A stretch of DNA of 64,000 nucleotides from Microbacterium schleiferi (GTDB taxonomy: Bacteria; Actinomycetota; Actinomycetes; Actinomycetales; Microbacteriaceae), in contig NZ_JAJGNI010000007.1 in NCBI RefSeq assembly GCF_020781975.1, positions 162,887 to 226,886 of the forward strand. Reading direction: 5' to 3'. Below are positions 27,102 to 36,139 of this stretch, piece after piece; position 1 is the stretch's first letter; each line of letters opens with the position of its first letter. The notes under the pieces are model-generated. The model saw only the letters and a list, made by a program, of their open reading frames with translations, ran no database searches and had not been told where the DNA came from. The translations under genes were made by a program, and so were the position numbers.

Positions 27102-27479
27102 ATGAGAACCAGAGCATTGAGTGCAGTTGTCGCCGGAGTCTTCGCTGTGTCGATCGCCCTGAGCGGTTGCTCGCAAAGCAACGAGCCCGTCATCGCGCCC
27201 GTGACGATGGACGCCGGGGACCTCCAGGGAGAGACTGTCGAGCTGATCGTCGACCAGGTGCTGAATATCAACACCGGCGATCTGGCGGTCGAAAGCTACA
27301 GCGGCGAGGTAGCCGACCCGGCTGTCGCCGAGTTCGTCGCCGGATACACGGACGGCTCTGCAACCTTCAACCCCGGCGTGAAGGCGCTCAGCGTTGGAAC
27401 CACCGAGGTCGTGCTGTCCAACAGCGACGGCGGCATTCAGGACGTGACCTTCACCGTCGAGGTCACCGAGAAGAAGTGA
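27102..27479 (+). CDS. Small Ig-like lipoprotein
   Basis: 125-residue exported protein with lipobox LSGC (Cys23) after a typical signal helix, followed by a compact beta-rich domain (about 35-122) ending TFTVEVTEKK, which reads like a bacterial Ig-type fold. No catalytic motif. Divergent from the AAA ATPase gene. Function unknown. Confidence 0.75.
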   Translation: MRTRALSAVVAGVFAVSIALSGCSQSNEPVIAPVTMDAGDLQGETVELIVDQVLNINTGDLAVESYSGEVADPAVAEFVAGYTDGSATFNPGVKALSVGTTEVVLSNSDGGIQDVTFTVEVTEKK

Positions 27480-27508
27480 CGGATGCCCCGCGAACTGCTC
27501 GCGGGGCA

Positions 27509-27514
27509 TAGTCT
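27509..27514 (+). promoter_or_regulatory. -10 box of leaderless alcohol dehydrogenase transcript
   Basis: TAGTCT ends six bases before the ATG at 27521. A short hairpin of ccccgcgaa.../gcgggg bases (about 27486-27506) lies immediately upstream and could end the lipoprotein message. Confidence 0.5.
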
Positions 27515-27520
27515 CGAGCC

Positions 27521-28570
27521 ATGCGTGCAACCGTCATTCATGGTGCCCGAGACGTCCGACTGGAGGCCGTCCCCGATCCGGTGCTGTCGACCGGTGGCGA
27601 CGCGATAGTTCGCGTCGTCGCGGCGTGCGTGTGCGGTTCAGACCTGTGGTCGTACCGCGGAATCGCGCCCACCGACGAGCCACACCGGATCGGGCACGAG
27701 TTCATCGGCGTCGTCGATTCCGTCGGGGATCAGGTTGAGCTGGTGCGGCCCGGCGACTTCGTGATCGCGCCGTTCTACGTGTGCGACAACACCTGCCTGA
27801 ACTGCCGCAACGGGGTGAGTACGTCCTGTCTGAACGGCGGATGGTGGGGCCAGGATGACCGGCTCGGCGGCTTCGCCGACGGCGGTCAGGGTGAGCGGGT
27901 CCGCGTGCCGCTGGCAGACGGGACACTCGTGGTCGTGCCCGGTCCCGTCGCTGACGAGGAGATTCCGGGCCTGTTGTCGTTGGCTGACGTGATGGGAACC
28001 GGCCACCACGCCGCCGTGAGTGCGGGTGTGCAGCCCGGTGACACGGTGGTCGTTGTCGGCGACGGGGCTGTGGGTCTGTGCGGTGTGATCGCCGCGAAGC
28101 GACTCGGCGCTGCCGAGATCATCGCGATGTCTCGTAACCCGCAGCGTCAAGCGCTGGCTTGGGAACTGGGCGCAACCCACGTCGTCGCCGAGCGCGGCGA
28201 TGACGGCGTTGCTGCCGTGCGACAGCTCACGCGGGGGATCGGCGCCGACCGGGTCCTCGAGTGCGTCGGGACCAAGGAGTCGATGGCTCAGGCCTTGGCA
28301 TCCGCGCGCCCCGGCGGACGAGTCGGGTTCGTCGGAGTGCCGGCTGGCGGTCCGGAGCTGCCTATTCGCGACATGTTCAACCGCAACGTCGGTGTCGTCG
28401 GTGGTGTCGCGCCGGTCCGGGGATACATCGAAGAGCTGCTGCCTGACGTGCGGTCGGGGTCGATCACGCCCGGCAAGGTCTTCGATCTCGAGCTTCCGCT
28501 GAACGATGTCGCTGAAGCGTACGCGGCGATGGACGAACGTCGTGCGACGAAGGTGCTGTTGCGCCCGTAG
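27521..28570 (+). CDS. Zinc-dependent medium-chain alcohol dehydrogenase
   Basis: 349-residue MDR-superfamily NAD(P)-dependent dehydrogenase. Catalytic zinc site Cys38, His59, Glu60; structural zinc cysteines 88, 92, 95 and 103; Rossmann loop VGDGAVG near residue 180. Substrate unknown (alcohol, polyol or similar). The stop codon TAG lies inside the first unit of a 7-bp tandem repeat. Confidence 0.92.
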   Translation: MRATVIHGARDVRLEAVPDPVLSTGGDAIVRVVAACVCGSDLWSYRGIAPTDEPHRIGHEFIGVVDSVGDQVELVRPGDFVIAPFYVCDNTCLNCRNGVSTSCLNGGWWGQDDRLGGFADGGQGERVRVPLADGTLVVVPGPVADEEIPGLLSLADVMGTGHHAAVSAGVQPGDTVVVVGDGAVGLCGVIAAKRLGAAEIIAMSRNPQRQALAWELGATHVVAERGDDGVAAVRQLTRGIGADRVLECVGTKESMAQALASARPGGRVGFVGVPAGGPELPIRDMFNRNVGVVGGVAPVRGYIEELLPDVRSGSITPGKVFDLELPLNDVAEAYAAMDERRATKVLLRP

Positions 28571-28591
28571 CCCGTAGCCCGTAGCCCGTAG
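28564..28591. repeat. Four tandem CCCGTAG units
   Basis: Exactly four copies of CCCGTAG (28564-28570, 28571-28577, 28578-28584, 28585-28591). The TAG stop of the dehydrogenase is in the first unit, so a change of copy number would not alter the protein. Confidence 0.95.
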
Positions 28592-28592
28592 C

Positions 28593-28611
28593 CCCCGCAT
28601 CTGTAGCGGGG
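28593..28611 (+). terminator. Hairpin after alcohol dehydrogenase
   Basis: CCCCGC (28593-28598) pairs with GCGGGG (28606-28611) across a 7-base loop, followed by acttt. Short but well placed. Confidence 0.45.
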
Positions 28612-28657
28612 ACTTTCGTCGGGCGCCATTTCCGACGTTGTCTGTAACAATGTTCGG

Positions 28658-29581
28658 ATGCAGCTCGAGGCGCAGGATTACGCGGCGATCCTCGACGTCC
28701 TCGAGTCGGTAGCCGGCTCACACGACACGCGGGACTATGCCGCGCGCGTGAGTGCCGGGCTCTACCGACTGTTCCCATGCCAAGGGGCCTCGTGCACCGA
28801 GATCGACGTCGCCGGGCGTCGGGTGGTCTCCGAGCCAGCGCCGCCGTTCCCGTCAGGCTGGATCGCCCAGTACGGGCCCGCGTTCGAGAAGTTCGCCTGG
28901 CAACATCCGCTGTTCGGCGGATTCATCTCTGGCGAGCGGGTCGGGCCGACCACGTGGGATGTGGATGGAGCTGAGCGTGCCTTCGCGCGCACCGAGCTCT
29001 ACCGCTCGTTCTACGAACCCAACGGTGTTCGTCGCCAGACGGTGTTGATCTTCCCGACGTCCCATGGCACCTCGATGGTGATCTCGATCGACTGTGCCGC
29101 CACCCACCCCTGCGGGCACCGTGAAGCAGCGATGCTCTCGACCATCGCGCCCTTGCTCGAGACCAGCTATCGCCTGGTCAGCAGAGCCGAGGGAAACCTC
29201 GTCTGGCCCTTTACGGATGCCGACGGGCCGACGATGAGAGCGGCCGCGGCACCGCCCGTGGCGCCTGCTCCACTGGAGCCACTGAGTGAGAGCCCGCAGA
29301 AGCTGACGATCGATGACGCGCAGTTGCGAGCCCATAAGGCGTTGCGATCGGCGGGCTTGACTGCACGGCAGGCCGAGATCGCCCTCCTGGTCGCGAGCGG
29401 TGCGGCGACGTCCCAGATCGCAACCACATTGCAGATCTCCACGGGAACCGTGCGCAAACATCTTGAAGCCGTTCATGCGACGCTTGGCGTCTCCAGCCGC
29501 GCCGCCGTCGCCGCGACAGTCATGCGCCTTGTCCACCCCGAGGCCGCGGGGATCCTCGACCAGCCGCTGCTCTCGCGCTGA
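28658..29581 (+). CDS. LuxR-family transcriptional regulator
   Basis: 307 residues: an N-terminal GAF-like sensory half (about 1-175, no recognised ligand site), a Pro/Ala linker (about 188-210) and a C-terminal LuxR helix-turn-helix (LTARQAEIALLVASG, TSQIATTLQIS, GTVRKHLEAVHATLGVSSRAAV). A TGTAACAAT element just upstream may serve as -10 for a leaderless start. Targets unknown; the dehydrogenase next door is the nearest candidate. Confidence 0.87.
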   Translation: MQLEAQDYAAILDVLESVAGSHDTRDYAARVSAGLYRLFPCQGASCTEIDVAGRRVVSEPAPPFPSGWIAQYGPAFEKFAWQHPLFGGFISGERVGPTTWDVDGAERAFARTELYRSFYEPNGVRRQTVLIFPTSHGTSMVISIDCAATHPCGHREAAMLSTIAPLLETSYRLVSRAEGNLVWPFTDADGPTMRAAAAPPVAPAPLEPLSESPQKLTIDDAQLRAHKALRSAGLTARQAEIALLVASGAATSQIATTLQISTGTVRKHLEAVHATLGVSSRAAVAATVMRLVHPEAAGILDQPLLSR

Positions 29582-29603
29582 CGTCGGCCGGGAGCCCGCG
29601 GAC

Positions 29604-29667
29604 ACTGCACCGGCGGACCATCGACGGCCTCGGGGGCCAAGATCGATGGGTGGACCGCCGGTGCAGT
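29604..29667 (+). terminator. Long imperfect hairpin after the LuxR gene
   Basis: ACTGCACCGGCGG (29604-29616) pairs perfectly with CCGCCGGTGCAGT (29655-29667); after one mismatch, CC/GG and ATCGA/TCGAT extend the stem. Probable terminator 20 bases past the stop. The remaining bases to 29803 show no gene. Confidence 0.6.
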
Positions 29668-29803
29668 CCCTGAGCCTCGCGGCGCGGGACCCACGACGAT
29701 CCCGGATGCTGCGACGCTCCCCTCCGCCTACGACGCTACGAGGACGATCCAGATCCGGCCATACGACATTTCGCGTAGCTGAAGGTTAGACGCGTCTGCG
29801 GCG

Positions 29804-29809
29804 TACGCT
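29804..29809 (+). promoter_or_regulatory. -10 box of leaderless DUF427 transcript
   Basis: TACGCT ends seven bases before the ATG at 29817. Confidence 0.5.
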
Positions 29810-29816
29810 GGCACCT

Positions 29817-30314
29817 ATGCGACCACCGAGCCCTGATCCCACAGGCCCCGGCCAGGAGTCGGTCTGGGACTACCCGCGGCCGCCGCGTCTGGAGCACGTC
29901 GACCGCCGCATCGTGGTCGAGTTCGCAGGTGAGGTGATCGTGGACACGCGGGACGTCGTCCGCGTGCTCGAGACGAGCCATCCTCCCGTCTACTACCTTC
30001 CGATCGACGCCTTCGTTCCCGGGGTGCTCCGCCGGGGCGAGGGCGCATCGTTCTGCGAGTTCAAAGGACGGGCTGCGTACTTCGATGTCACGGTGAACGG
30101 GCGGGTGGCCCCGCGCGTCGGGTGGACCTATCCTGAGCCGTCCCGTGGTTTCGAAGACCTCGCCGGCCGCGTCGCGCTATATCCCGCTCCGATGGACCGG
30201 TGCACGGTCGACGGCGAGCTCGTCACACCCCAGCCGGGAACCTTCTACGGCGGCTGGGTCACGGGCGAGATCCGGGGTCCCTTCAAGGGCGTCCCGGGTT
30301 CCGCCGGCTGGTAG
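29817..30314 (+). CDS. DUF427 domain protein
   Basis: 165-residue protein with a DUF427 beta-fold: RRIVVEFAGEVIVDT opening, PVYYLPIDAF, FCEFKGRAAYFDV, and WTYPEPSRGFEDLAGRVALYP. Biochemical function of the family is unknown. No signal or membrane segment. Confidence 0.88.
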   Translation: MRPPSPDPTGPGQESVWDYPRPPRLEHVDRRIVVEFAGEVIVDTRDVVRVLETSHPPVYYLPIDAFVPGVLRRGEGASFCEFKGRAAYFDVTVNGRVAPRVGWTYPEPSRGFEDLAGRVALYPAPMDRCTVDGELVTPQPGTFYGGWVTGEIRGPFKGVPGSAGW

Positions 30315-30354
30315 CTCGACTGAGCTCCGGAGCAGAAAACCAGGTGCCGCGATG

Positions 30355-31002
30355 TCAGGTGCCGCTGAGGTCGATGTCGCCGAGGTCGTCGATCTCGGGC
30401 CCGGTTGTCAGAAGAACCTCGGCGTCCAGCGTCAGATCGATGACATCGCGCAACAGGCCTCCGAGCGTGGTCGCGCCCAGGAGCCGCAATTGGTCAAGTT
30501 GTCCCAGTGGCGCGATGGCCGCGAGCTGCCACGCCGATTCGACAGGGTCCTCCGAGAGCTCGACGTTCGGATCCCAGCGCACGTCACTGAACTCGGCAGC
30601 ACGGGCGAGGACTCGACGCACGATCTGCTCAGCCTGCGCGTGCAACGGCGCAAGCTCATCGCTCCACTCCAGTTCCGGAATGGGTGTCACGGATGCCGCC
30701 GGGTACGGATCGTCCTCGAGCCAACGGTCCACGGCTACTCTGGTGCCCCCGACGGCGATCACGTGCAGATCATCGGCCCGCGGGTCGACCTGCAGGATCC
30801 GGGCCATGGTGCCAACGGAGAACCGCTGGTCCCCGCCTCCCGCCTCGCTGCCGCGTTCGATCAGGACCACACCGAATGACGGTTCCTCGTCGTCGAGGAC
30901 CCGACCGAGCATCATGAGGTAGCGCTGCTCGAAGATGCGCAGTGCGAGCGGGGTGTGAGGGAACAGCACCGTCCCGAGCGGGAACATCGCGACATCCGCC
31001 AT
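30355..31002 (-). CDS. Lon N-terminal (LON substrate-binding) domain protein
   Basis: 215-residue stand-alone LON domain without protease or ATPase parts: MFPLGTVLFPHTPLALRIFEQRY, FGVVLIERG and the helical C-terminal half are typical. Such proteins are thought to bind polypeptides or act as adaptors; role unproven. Start at MADVAMFPLG; a TTG four codons upstream is an alternative. Lies 19 bases after the DUF3054 gene, so probably co-transcribed. Confidence 0.88.
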   Translation of the reverse strand: MADVAMFPLGTVLFPHTPLALRIFEQRYLMMLGRVLDDEEPSFGVVLIERGSEAGGGDQRFSVGTMARILQVDPRADDLHVIAVGGTRVAVDRWLEDDPYPAASVTPIPELEWSDELAPLHAQAEQIVRRVLARAAEFSDVRWDPNVELSEDPVESAWQLAAIAPLGQLDQLRLLGATTLGGLLRDVIDLTLDAEVLLTTGPEIDDLGDIDLSGT

Positions 31003-31021
31003 GCACCCAGTCAACCAGCGA

Positions 31022-31447
31022 TTACGAGCGCGGGCTCCGTCGCCGCAGGATCAGCGCGACAACCACGCGCCACCCGACGAGGAACACCGCGAGCACGATG
31101 GACGCGACGATCACGAAGGCCGTCTGCACGCCCTGACCGCTGATGGCGCGCAGGAGCATGCCGCCGATCACCGTGTAGAGCCACACGGCGACACCGGCGC
31201 CGAGGATCGCGAGGGGGATGCGCCAGAGCCGCATGGTGAGCCATCCGACCAGAAGAGCGACCAGGAAGGGCCAGGTCGTCTGTGCCAGGCCGAGTCCGTC
31301 GGGACCGACGACCTCTTCGCCGTGACTCGCCCGCCCGATCGCGGCGAAGATGACGACGAACGCGATGTCGACGACAAGGGCGATCGCGACCGTGCGCGGA
31401 GCCGGCAGTGCGGGGGAGGGGCGGTTCGGTTCGGGGTCTGCGCTCAT
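31022..31447 (-). CDS. DUF3054 four-helix membrane protein
   Basis: 141-residue integral membrane protein with four helices (about 19-39, 52-71, 75-97, 107-130) and the DUF3054 hallmarks VVIFAAIGRASHGE and TTWPFLVALLVGW. Function unknown. First gene of a short operon with the LON-domain gene; divergent from trhO. Confidence 0.85.
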   Translation of the reverse strand: MSADPEPNRPSPALPAPRTVAIALVVDIAFVVIFAAIGRASHGEEVVGPDGLGLAQTTWPFLVALLVGWLTMRLWRIPLAILGAGVAVWLYTVIGGMLLRAISGQGVQTAFVIVASIVLAVFLVGWRVVVALILRRRSPRS

Positions 31448-31483
31448 GCCTCCAGTGTGCCCGGGTGGGCCGGGTCGCCGAGC

Positions 31484-31489
31484 TAACCT
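31484..31489 (+). promoter_or_regulatory. -10 box of leaderless trhO transcript
   Basis: TAACCT ends six bases before the GTG at 31496. Confidence 0.5.
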
Positions 31490-31495
31490 TGTGCG

Positions 31496-32431
31496 GTGGC
31501 ACTGTCGAAGATCCTGCTCTACTACCGGTTCACGCCGATCACCGACCCGAACGCGGTCCGGCTGTGGCAGCGTGACCTGTGCGAGCTTCTCGGGCTGCGC
31601 GGCCGCATCCTGATCTCGAAGGACGGGATCAACGCCACTGTCGGCGGCGAGCTCGGCGCGATGAAGACCTACTGGCGCAAGACGCGCGAGTACCCCGGCT
31701 TCGGTGACATCGACTTCAAGTGGTCGGAGGGAAGCGGCCTCGACTCCGACGGGCGGATCGTCGACTTCCCGCGCCTGTCGGTGAAAGTGCGCGATGAGAT
31801 CGTGAGTTTCGGCGCCCCCGGCGAGCTGCGTGTGGACCCGACCGGTGTCGTCGGCGGCGGCACCCACCTGTCGCCTGGTGCCGTGCACAAGCTCGTCCAG
31901 GAGCGCGGCGATGACGTCGTCTTCTTCGACGGCCGCAACGCCTTCGAAGCCGAGATCGGGCGTTTCAAGAACGCCGTCGTGCCGGATGTCGCCACGACGC
32001 GCGATTTCGTCGCGGAACTGGAGTCGGGCCGATACGACCACCTCAAGAACAAGCCCGTCGTCACGTACTGCACGGGCGGCATCCGCTGTGAGGTGCTCTC
32101 CAGCCTCATGGTCTCGCGCGGGTTCTCGGAGGTGTACCAGATGGATGGCGGAATTGTCCGGTACGGCGAGAGCTTCGGCAACACCGGGCTGTGGGAGGGT
32201 GCGCTCTACGTCTTCGACGGGCGTGAGTCGATCACTTTCGGGACCGACGCCGCGACGATCGGGGCATGCGTCACGTGCGGTGCGGCGACCTCGCGCATGG
32301 TCAATTGTGCCGAGGGGGACTGCCGGGTGCGCGTCGTGCACTGCGAGGAATGCACGGATGCCGCATCCGCCCTGTGCTCCCGCCACGCCGGCGTCATGCG
32401 GCCGGCTGGGGCGGTGGCCGACCGTAACTGA
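31496..32431 (+). CDS. trhO: tRNA uridine(34) hydroxylase TrhO (rhodanese-domain)
   Basis: 311 residues: N-terminal acylphosphatase-like domain ([18 protein letters not shown]), central rhodanese domain with active-site CTGGIRCE (about residue 190), and a C-terminal Cys-rich zinc-binding region (CVTCGAA, NCAEGDC, CEECT). The family performs O2-dependent 5-hydroxylation of wobble uridine in tRNA. GTG start with leaderless spacing. Confidence 0.92.
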   Translation: MALSKILLYYRFTPITDPNAVRLWQRDLCELLGLRGRILISKDGINATVGGELGAMKTYWRKTREYPGFGDIDFKWSEGSGLDSDGRIVDFPRLSVKVRDEIVSFGAPGELRVDPTGVVGGGTHLSPGAVHKLVQERGDDVVFFDGRNAFEAEIGRFKNAVVPDVATTRDFVAELESGRYDHLKNKPVVTYCTGGIRCEVLSSLMVSRGFSEVYQMDGGIVRYGESFGNTGLWEGALYVFDGRESITFGTDAATIGACVTCGAATSRMVNCAEGDCRVRVVHCEECTDAASALCSRHAGVMRPAGAVADRN

Positions 32432-32565
32432 TCGCGGAACACTTCGTCACGAGATCACAACATCCTTATGCCGTCGGCGTCCGGTGCCGTAGTGTGAGTC
32501 CCGCGTCGGCCACCGACGTGCGGGTCGCGCACTGCGATCCGGAGGTTTACGAAGGAAAAGACGAT

Positions 32566-32769
32566 ATGGCCACCGGCACCGTCAAATGGTTCAACTCCGA
32601 GAAGGGATTCGGTTTCATCGCTCCCGATGACGGTTCCGCCGACGTGTTCGCGCACTTCAGCGCGATCGCCGGCAGCGGCTACCGCAGCCTGGAGGAAGCG
32701 CAGAAGGTCGAGTTCGACACCGAGCAGGGCCCCAAGGGTCTGCAGGCTGCGAACATCCGCGCACTCTGA
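32566..32769 (+). CDS. cspA: Cold shock protein (CspA family)
   Basis: 67-residue single-stranded nucleic acid chaperone. RNP1 KGFGFI and RNP2 DVFAHF are both present in a complete CSD fold. gaagga ribosome site; a TAGTGT -10 candidate at about 32492 would give a leader of roughly 65 bases, short for a cold-regulated csp. Followed by a very strong terminator. Confidence 0.96.
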   Translation: MATGTVKWFNSEKGFGFIAPDDGSADVFAHFSAIAGSGYRSLEEAQKVEFDTEQGPKGLQAANIRAL

Positions 32770-32780
32770 CACAATCCCCT

Positions 32781-32817
32781 CGAACGCGCCGCTCCGATGT
32801 CGGAGTCGGCGCGTTCG
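32781..32817 (+). terminator. Rho-independent-type terminator of cspA
   Basis: CGAACGCGCCG/CGGCGCGTTCG (32781-32791, 32807-32817) enclosing CTCCGA/TCGGAG, 17 base pairs with a two-base loop and one bulge, 11 bases past the stop and followed by tcgttt. Confidence 0.8.
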
Positions 32818-32865
32818 TCGTTTCCGCGGAGCATCCGTCTCACGAAGGCCTGCCACCGACCTCTC

Positions 32866-32945
32866 GGAGGTAGGAGATCTTCCGACGGTCGGAGGCTTCG
32901 GCGCCGGATCGTCCTACCTCGGTGATTTGGCCTACATCCGCGCGG
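32866..32945. repeat. Palindromic intergenic element, copy B
   Basis: Same borders as copy A (GGAGGTAGGA ... GATTTGGCCTAC). Its left arm GAGGTAGGA-GATC pairs with GATC-G-TCCTACCTC (about 32919-32932), enclosing smaller hairpins. The remainder of the 348-base gap between cspA and the desaturase holds the cspA terminator and a likely desaturase promoter (TAGTGT at 33029-33034); no gene seen. Confidence 0.55.
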
Positions 32946-33117
32946 CGACGAGACCGTCCCCGACTGCCGGGAGCCTGACGATGTCGTGTGAACACGTGAG
33001 TATTCGGATGCCGACATATCGCTCTCCGTAGTGTGGGTACAGCGAACGGCAACTGCCCTTGGCATCCATCCCGCGGCGCGCACGATGTGCGGCGCACAAG
33101 CGAAGTCAGGTGCCGTT

Positions 33118-34248
33118 GTGTCGTCATCCTCCGTATCTTCCGGTCCTCCCGTCGTGACCGACTCTCCTCGTCTCGGGCCGGTTCGCCAGACCTACGCCGG
33201 GACGGATGAGTTCCCGCCGGTCGCCCGTGCTTACACGCAGGTGTCGCAGGTGGTCCGTGAACTCGGCTTGCTCCGGCGCACGCCGTGGTTCTATGCGGCA
33301 GTTGGCGCCGCGATCGCCGCGGGCTTCGGCGGCGCGATCACCGGATTCATCGTTCTGGGCGACAGCTGGCTTCAGCTGCTGGTGGCGGCTGCGTTCGGCA
33401 TCCTGTTCACTCAGGTCGCGTTCCTCGCCCACGAGGCAGCGCACCGCCAGATCCTCTCCAGCGGGCCCGCCAACGACCGGCTCGCTCGAGTGCTCGGCGG
33501 CATCGTCGGCATGAGCTACTCGTGGTGGGACTCCAAGCACTCGCGTCACCACGCCAACCCGAACCGTGTCGGCAAGGACCCCGACATCGAGGTCGACACG
33601 ATCTCCTTCCTCGAGACTGACGCCGCAGCATCCCGCGGTCTCGTGCGCGTGGTCACGCGCAAGCAGGGGTGGCTGTTCTTTCCGCTCCTGACGCTGGAGG
33701 GGCTGAATCTCTACGCGCTGAGCTTCCGTCACCTGCTCTCACGGGGGCCGGTCAAGGGCCGGTGGACCGAGCTCGGCATCCTGAGCTTGCGTTTTGGCGT
33801 CGTGCTGGTGCCGATCTTCCTGCTCCTGCCGCTGGGCATGGCCTTCGCCTTCTTCGGTGTGATGGTCGCCGTGTTCGGTGTGTACATGGGTGCCTCGTTC
33901 GCACCGAACCACAAGGGGATGCCGATCATCGCGCCCGACGCGAAGCTCGACTTCTTCTCGAAGCAGGTGCGAACCTCACGCAATGTCGCCGGCGGATGGT
34001 GGGCTACCTGGCTCATGGGTGGCCTGAACTACCAGGTCGAACACCACCTGTTCCCGAGCATGTCGCGCCTGCACCTGGCACAAGCTCGCGAGGTCGTGCG
34101 CGACTATTGCGAGACCCACGACGTGCCCTATACCGAGACCTCGCTCTGGCGTTCGTACGCGATCGTCATCGACTACCTCAACCGTGTGGGACTGGCAGCC
34201 CGCGACCCGTTCGACTGCCCCATGGTCTCGGAGTACCGGAGGGTCTGA
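33118..34248 (+). CDS. Membrane fatty acid desaturase
   Basis: About 376-residue acyl-lipid (front-end/delta type) desaturase: His boxes HEAAH (about 105-109), HSRHH (141-145) and QVEHHLFPSM near 313, which hold the di-iron centre, with four or more membrane helices between. Introduces double bonds into membrane fatty acids using O2 and an electron donor. Start uncertain: GTG at 33118 is taken, GTG at 33154 is possible; no clear ribosome site. Neighbouring cspA and DEAD-box helicase suggest a cold-adaptation context. Confidence 0.88.
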   Translation: MSSSSVSSGPPVVTDSPRLGPVRQTYAGTDEFPPVARAYTQVSQVVRELGLLRRTPWFYAAVGAAIAAGFGGAITGFIVLGDSWLQLLVAAAFGILFTQVAFLAHEAAHRQILSSGPANDRLARVLGGIVGMSYSWWDSKHSRHHANPNRVGKDPDIEVDTISFLETDAAASRGLVRVVTRKQGWLFFPLLTLEGLNLYALSFRHLLSRGPVKGRWTELGILSLRFGVVLVPIFLLLPLGMAFAFFGVMVAVFGVYMGASFAPNHKGMPIIAPDAKLDFFSKQVRTSRNVAGGWWATWLMGGLNYQVEHHLFPSMSRLHLAQAREVVRDYCETHDVPYTETSLWRSYAIVIDYLNRVGLAARDPFDCPMVSEYRRV

Positions 34249-34316
34249 GCCTTCCGGCCCCGGGGTGCGGGGGCGCGGCCCGACCGCAGCGCCCAGGTAT
34301 CACTGGTAGGGTCGTT

Positions 34317-34505
34317 CACGGCGGACATCGTTCTCGATCTCTGCCGGCGTCGTCGACACGCATCCCGGCCTGACGGTCCGGCTCTCTTCTCGAACGGCGA
34401 AACGATGCGCGAACCCGCGCCGTCGCCAATCCTCCGCTCACCACAGCCCTGCGCCGCTTTGCGCGGGTCATGCAGCTGTGTGCGGATAATCACGAAAGCA
34501 TCCCC
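34317..34505 (+). promoter_or_regulatory. Promoter and long leader of DEAD-box helicase gene
   Basis: TAGGGT (34317-34322) is the best -10 in the 257-base gap and would give a leader of about 175 bases, long for this window where many genes have none. GC-rich pairing segments (for example near 34440-34470) could fold. Suggests post-transcriptional control, as known for cold-induced helicases elsewhere; no defined riboswitch recognised. Confidence 0.4.
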
Positions 34506-36005
34506 ATGACTACTTTCCTTGACCTTGGCGTGCCCGCAGTGCTCGCCGAGGTGCTCAGTTCCTCGGGCAAGTCCGAGGCATTCCCGATTCAGCGCGACAC
34601 GCTGCCCGATTCCCTTGCAGGGCGCGACGTGCTCGGCCGCGGCCGCACCGGCAGTGGCAAGACGATCGCGTTCGCGCTGCCGCTGGTGGCCCGCATCGCG
34701 GCGTCCGCGACCCCGTTGACCTCCGGGCGTCCGCGGGGTCTGGTGCTGGCCCCCACGCGGGAGCTCGCAACACAGATCGCCGCGACCATCGAGCCGCTGG
34801 CAAACGCCGTGGGCCTGCGGGTCACGACGATCTTCGGCGGCGTCAGCCAGCGCCCGCAGGAGCAGGCGCTGCGCGCTGGCGTCGACATCGTCGTAGCGTG
34901 CCCCGGGCGCCTCGAAGACCTGATGAAGCAGCAGATCGTGCGCCTTGACCGCGTCGAAGTCAGCGTGCTCGACGAGGCAGACCACATGGCCGACCTCGGC
35001 TTCCTCCCGGGCGTCACGCGGATCCTCGCCGCGACGCCGGCCGACGGTCAGCGCCTCCTGTTCAGCGCGACTCTCGACGGCGGCATCGATGTGCTCGCTC
35101 GCCGGTTCTTGTCCTCGCCGGTGAGCCACGAGGTCGACGAGTCGAGCGTCCCCGCGGGGGAGATGACCCACCGCGTGTTCTTGATCCCCGGAACTGAAGA
35201 GAAGACCGCGCTCATCCGCGAGCTCGCCTCGGGTCAGGGACGTCGCATCCTGTTCACGCGCACCAAGCACCAGGCCAAGAAGCTGGCCAAACAGCTCACC
35301 GCGGCAGGCATCCCCGCCGTCGACCTGCATGGAAACCTCTCGCAGAACGCGCGGGACCGGAACCTCGCCGCGTTCTCCGCGTCTCCCGAGAACGACGGCG
35401 TCCGGGTGCTGGTAGCGACGGATGTCGCAGCCCGCGGCGTGCACGTCGACCAGGTCGAGCTCGTCGTCCACGTGGATCCTCCCGTCGAGCACAAGGCGTA
35501 CCTGCACCGGTCGGGTCGCACGGCACGCGCGGGTGCCGAGGGGACCGTCGTCACGGTCGGCCTCGAGGCCCAGCGTCGCGAGATCGCCCAGCTGCTCAAG
35601 AAGGCGGGTATCCAGGTCGACGCCGAGTCGGTGAAGGCATCGTCGGCAGCCGTCGACGAACTGGTCGGACCGCGCGCCGCTCACCGGATGCTGCCTGTGA
35701 CCGCCCCCGCCGCGTCGACGCCTCGTGCCCGCTCTGGTGGGTCGGGCGGCGCTGTCCAGCGCTCTGGCGGCGGTGGACAGCGCTCCGGCGGCGGACAGCG
35801 CAGCGGCTCGGGTCGTGGCGCTCAGCCGGGACGCTCCGCGAAGCCCGGACACACGGCCAAGCCCACCCATGCCCACAATCCGCGTCACGCTGCCGACCAG
35901 GGGTCCGCAGCGGAGCGCAACCTGCAGCGGGCCGACGGTGCGCCCGCCCGACGTCGCCGCGGCTCGCGTGGTCGCGGCGCCGGCCAGCGTCCTGCCGCGC
36001 AGTAA
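34506..36005 (+). CDS. DEAD-box ATP-dependent RNA helicase
   Basis: 499-residue RNA helicase. Q motif AFPIQRDTLP, motif I GRTGSGKT, Ia PTRELA, Ib, II DEAD (VLDEADHMADLG), III SAT, then the second RecA domain with ATDVAARGVHV and HRSGRTARAG. The C-terminal 110 residues are disordered, Gly/Ser/Arg-rich repeats (RSGGG), typical of RNA-binding tails of cold/ribosome helicases. ATG at 34506 chosen; an in-frame ATG at 34470 is possible. Confidence 0.94.
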   Translation: MTTFLDLGVPAVLAEVLSSSGKSEAFPIQRDTLPDSLAGRDVLGRGRTGSGKTIAFALPLVARIAASATPLTSGRPRGLVLAPTRELATQIAATIEPLANAVGLRVTTIFGGVSQRPQEQALRAGVDIVVACPGRLEDLMKQQIVRLDRVEVSVLDEADHMADLGFLPGVTRILAATPADGQRLLFSATLDGGIDVLARRFLSSPVSHEVDESSVPAGEMTHRVFLIPGTEEKTALIRELASGQGRRILFTRTKHQAKKLAKQLTAAGIPAVDLHGNLSQNARDRNLAAFSASPENDGVRVLVATDVAARGVHVDQVELVVHVDPPVEHKAYLHRSGRTARAGAEGTVVTVGLEAQRREIAQLLKKAGIQVDAESVKASSAAVDELVGPRAAHRMLPVTAPAASTPRARSGGSGGAVQRSGGGGQRSGGGQRSGSGRGAQPGRSAKPGHTAKPTHAHNPRHAADQGSAAERNLQRADGAPARRRRGSRGRGAGQRPAAQ

Positions 36006-36040
36006 GCGCCGGAGCGCCCGCTCAGGGATCAGGTCTGACA

Positions 36041-36098
36041 CGAGGGGTCGCGACACACCGCACACGCACAGCGTGATACGGCGTGTTGCGACCCCTCG
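36041..36098. terminator. Bidirectional terminator between convergent genes
   Basis: Twenty-base stem (36041-36060 with 36079-36098) with two G-T wobbles, and the 18-base loop itself holds ACACGC/GCGTG pairing. Lies between the stops of the helicase and the aldo/keto reductase, so it can serve both strands. Confidence 0.75.
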
Positions 36099-36139
36099 CG
36101 CTTGACGCAGGGTCAGCCGAAGAGCGGCGCCGGAGCGCC

